From Nitrospinota bacterium (GTDB taxonomy: Bacteria > Nitrospinota > Nitrospinia > Nitrospinales > VA-1), in assembly GCA_027619975.1 (NCBI GenBank), contig JAQCGX010000023.1, positions 1-53,554 of the forward strand: a stretch of 53,554 nucleotides of DNA, given 5' to 3'. A program made the translations under genes and the position numbers. Shown in pieces: positions 53,322 to 53,554 of this stretch (positions are counted from its first letter, which is position 1; each line of letters begins with the position of its first letter). The notes under the pieces are model-generated. The model made no database searches, had not been told where the DNA came from, and saw only the letters and a list, made by a program, of their open reading frames with translations.

Positions 53322-53501
53322 CCCTATCCTGCGCATTCAAAGAAGATGGCCCTGATCCCTACGAAAAGAACCCTATCGCCTGAACAGAACTTGTAGAAGT
53401 AAGTAGCTTTATATTAGTTGGTTTGAAAAAGCAAGTTTACCACGGTCTATAAATCCAAAATTATAGAGCGCCAGTGATTATAGCTCAAAGCGGAAACAAA
53501 A

Positions 53502-53537
53502 AAATAGCCCAAAGGGAATAATCCCCTTGGGCTATTT
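53502..53537 (-). terminator. intrinsic terminator, minus strand
   Basis: A strong stem between AATAGCCCAA-GGG and CCCCTTGGGCTATT (loop about 7) is followed, reading the minus strand, by T7 (complement of AAAAAAA at about 53498-53504). It would end a gene lying beyond the right edge of the window and transcribed leftward. Nothing else is seen in 53337-53500. Confidence 0.65.
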
Positions 53538-53554
53538 GAATGATTATCAATTAT

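Noticed and set aside
1-53554. CRISPR arrays, rRNA and tRNA genes
   Set aside because: The repeats present are dispersed, palindromic and not regularly spaced; no rRNA-like or tRNA cloverleaf sequence was recognised.

Overview
The window reads as chromosomal DNA of a Gram-negative, respiring bacterium. Supporting signs are Sec signal peptides and lipoproteins, a 13-gene complex I operon, a histidine-degradation cluster and sigma70-type promoters. The gene styles (CHAT/TPR giant protein, DUF4159/VWA pair, protoglobin, many dispersed palindromic repeats) would fit a Nitrospinota- or delta-proteobacteria-like lineage. That placement is inference; no rRNA or tRNA is present to anchor it.

Layout. 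1-1697: one end of a MITE-like repeat and nuoN, which lies apart from the other nuo genes and on the opposite strand. 1956-9986: a giant secreted protein with a TolB-like propeller, TPR arrays, a degenerate CHAT domain, more TPRs and an intact CHAT domain. 10108-13023: a REP palindrome, then a minus-strand set made of a PhnW-like aminotransferase, an unknown protein and a protoglobin-PsiE fusion. 13224-18001: a DUF4159 protein translationally coupled to a VWA/amidotransferase-fold membrane protein, another MITE copy, and a membrane protein with a PLD-like and a jelly-roll domain. 18283-31315: a consensus promoter and nuoABCDEFGHIJKLM. 31370-33538: sfsA, a lipoprotein and a methyltransferase. 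33890-37973: hutI, hutU and hutG (no hutH), divergent from a small ferritin-like gene and a zinc-ribbon gene (38112-38947). 39508-44269: a DHH phosphoesterase, a flippase and an OppA-type lipoprotein. 44365-48435: two adjacent LRR genes and small TPR and zinc-ribbon genes. 48469-53336: a visibly A+T-richer block with a GT-C glycosyltransferase, a B12-binding radical SAM protein and a methyltransferase, probably for surface glycans or lipids.

The most unusual feature is the repeat landscape. At least three families occur: a ~180-225 bp MITE-like element (4 copies), a 43-bp unit ending in a hairpin (4 copies, one with a compensatory base-pair change), and a ~40-bp unit (3 copies). They sit at or over the stop codons of many genes, in several cases supplying the last codons and the stop. 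The strongest protein-level novelty is the giant protein with an inactive-looking and an active-looking CHAT protease domain in one chain, followed by the globin-PsiE fusion.
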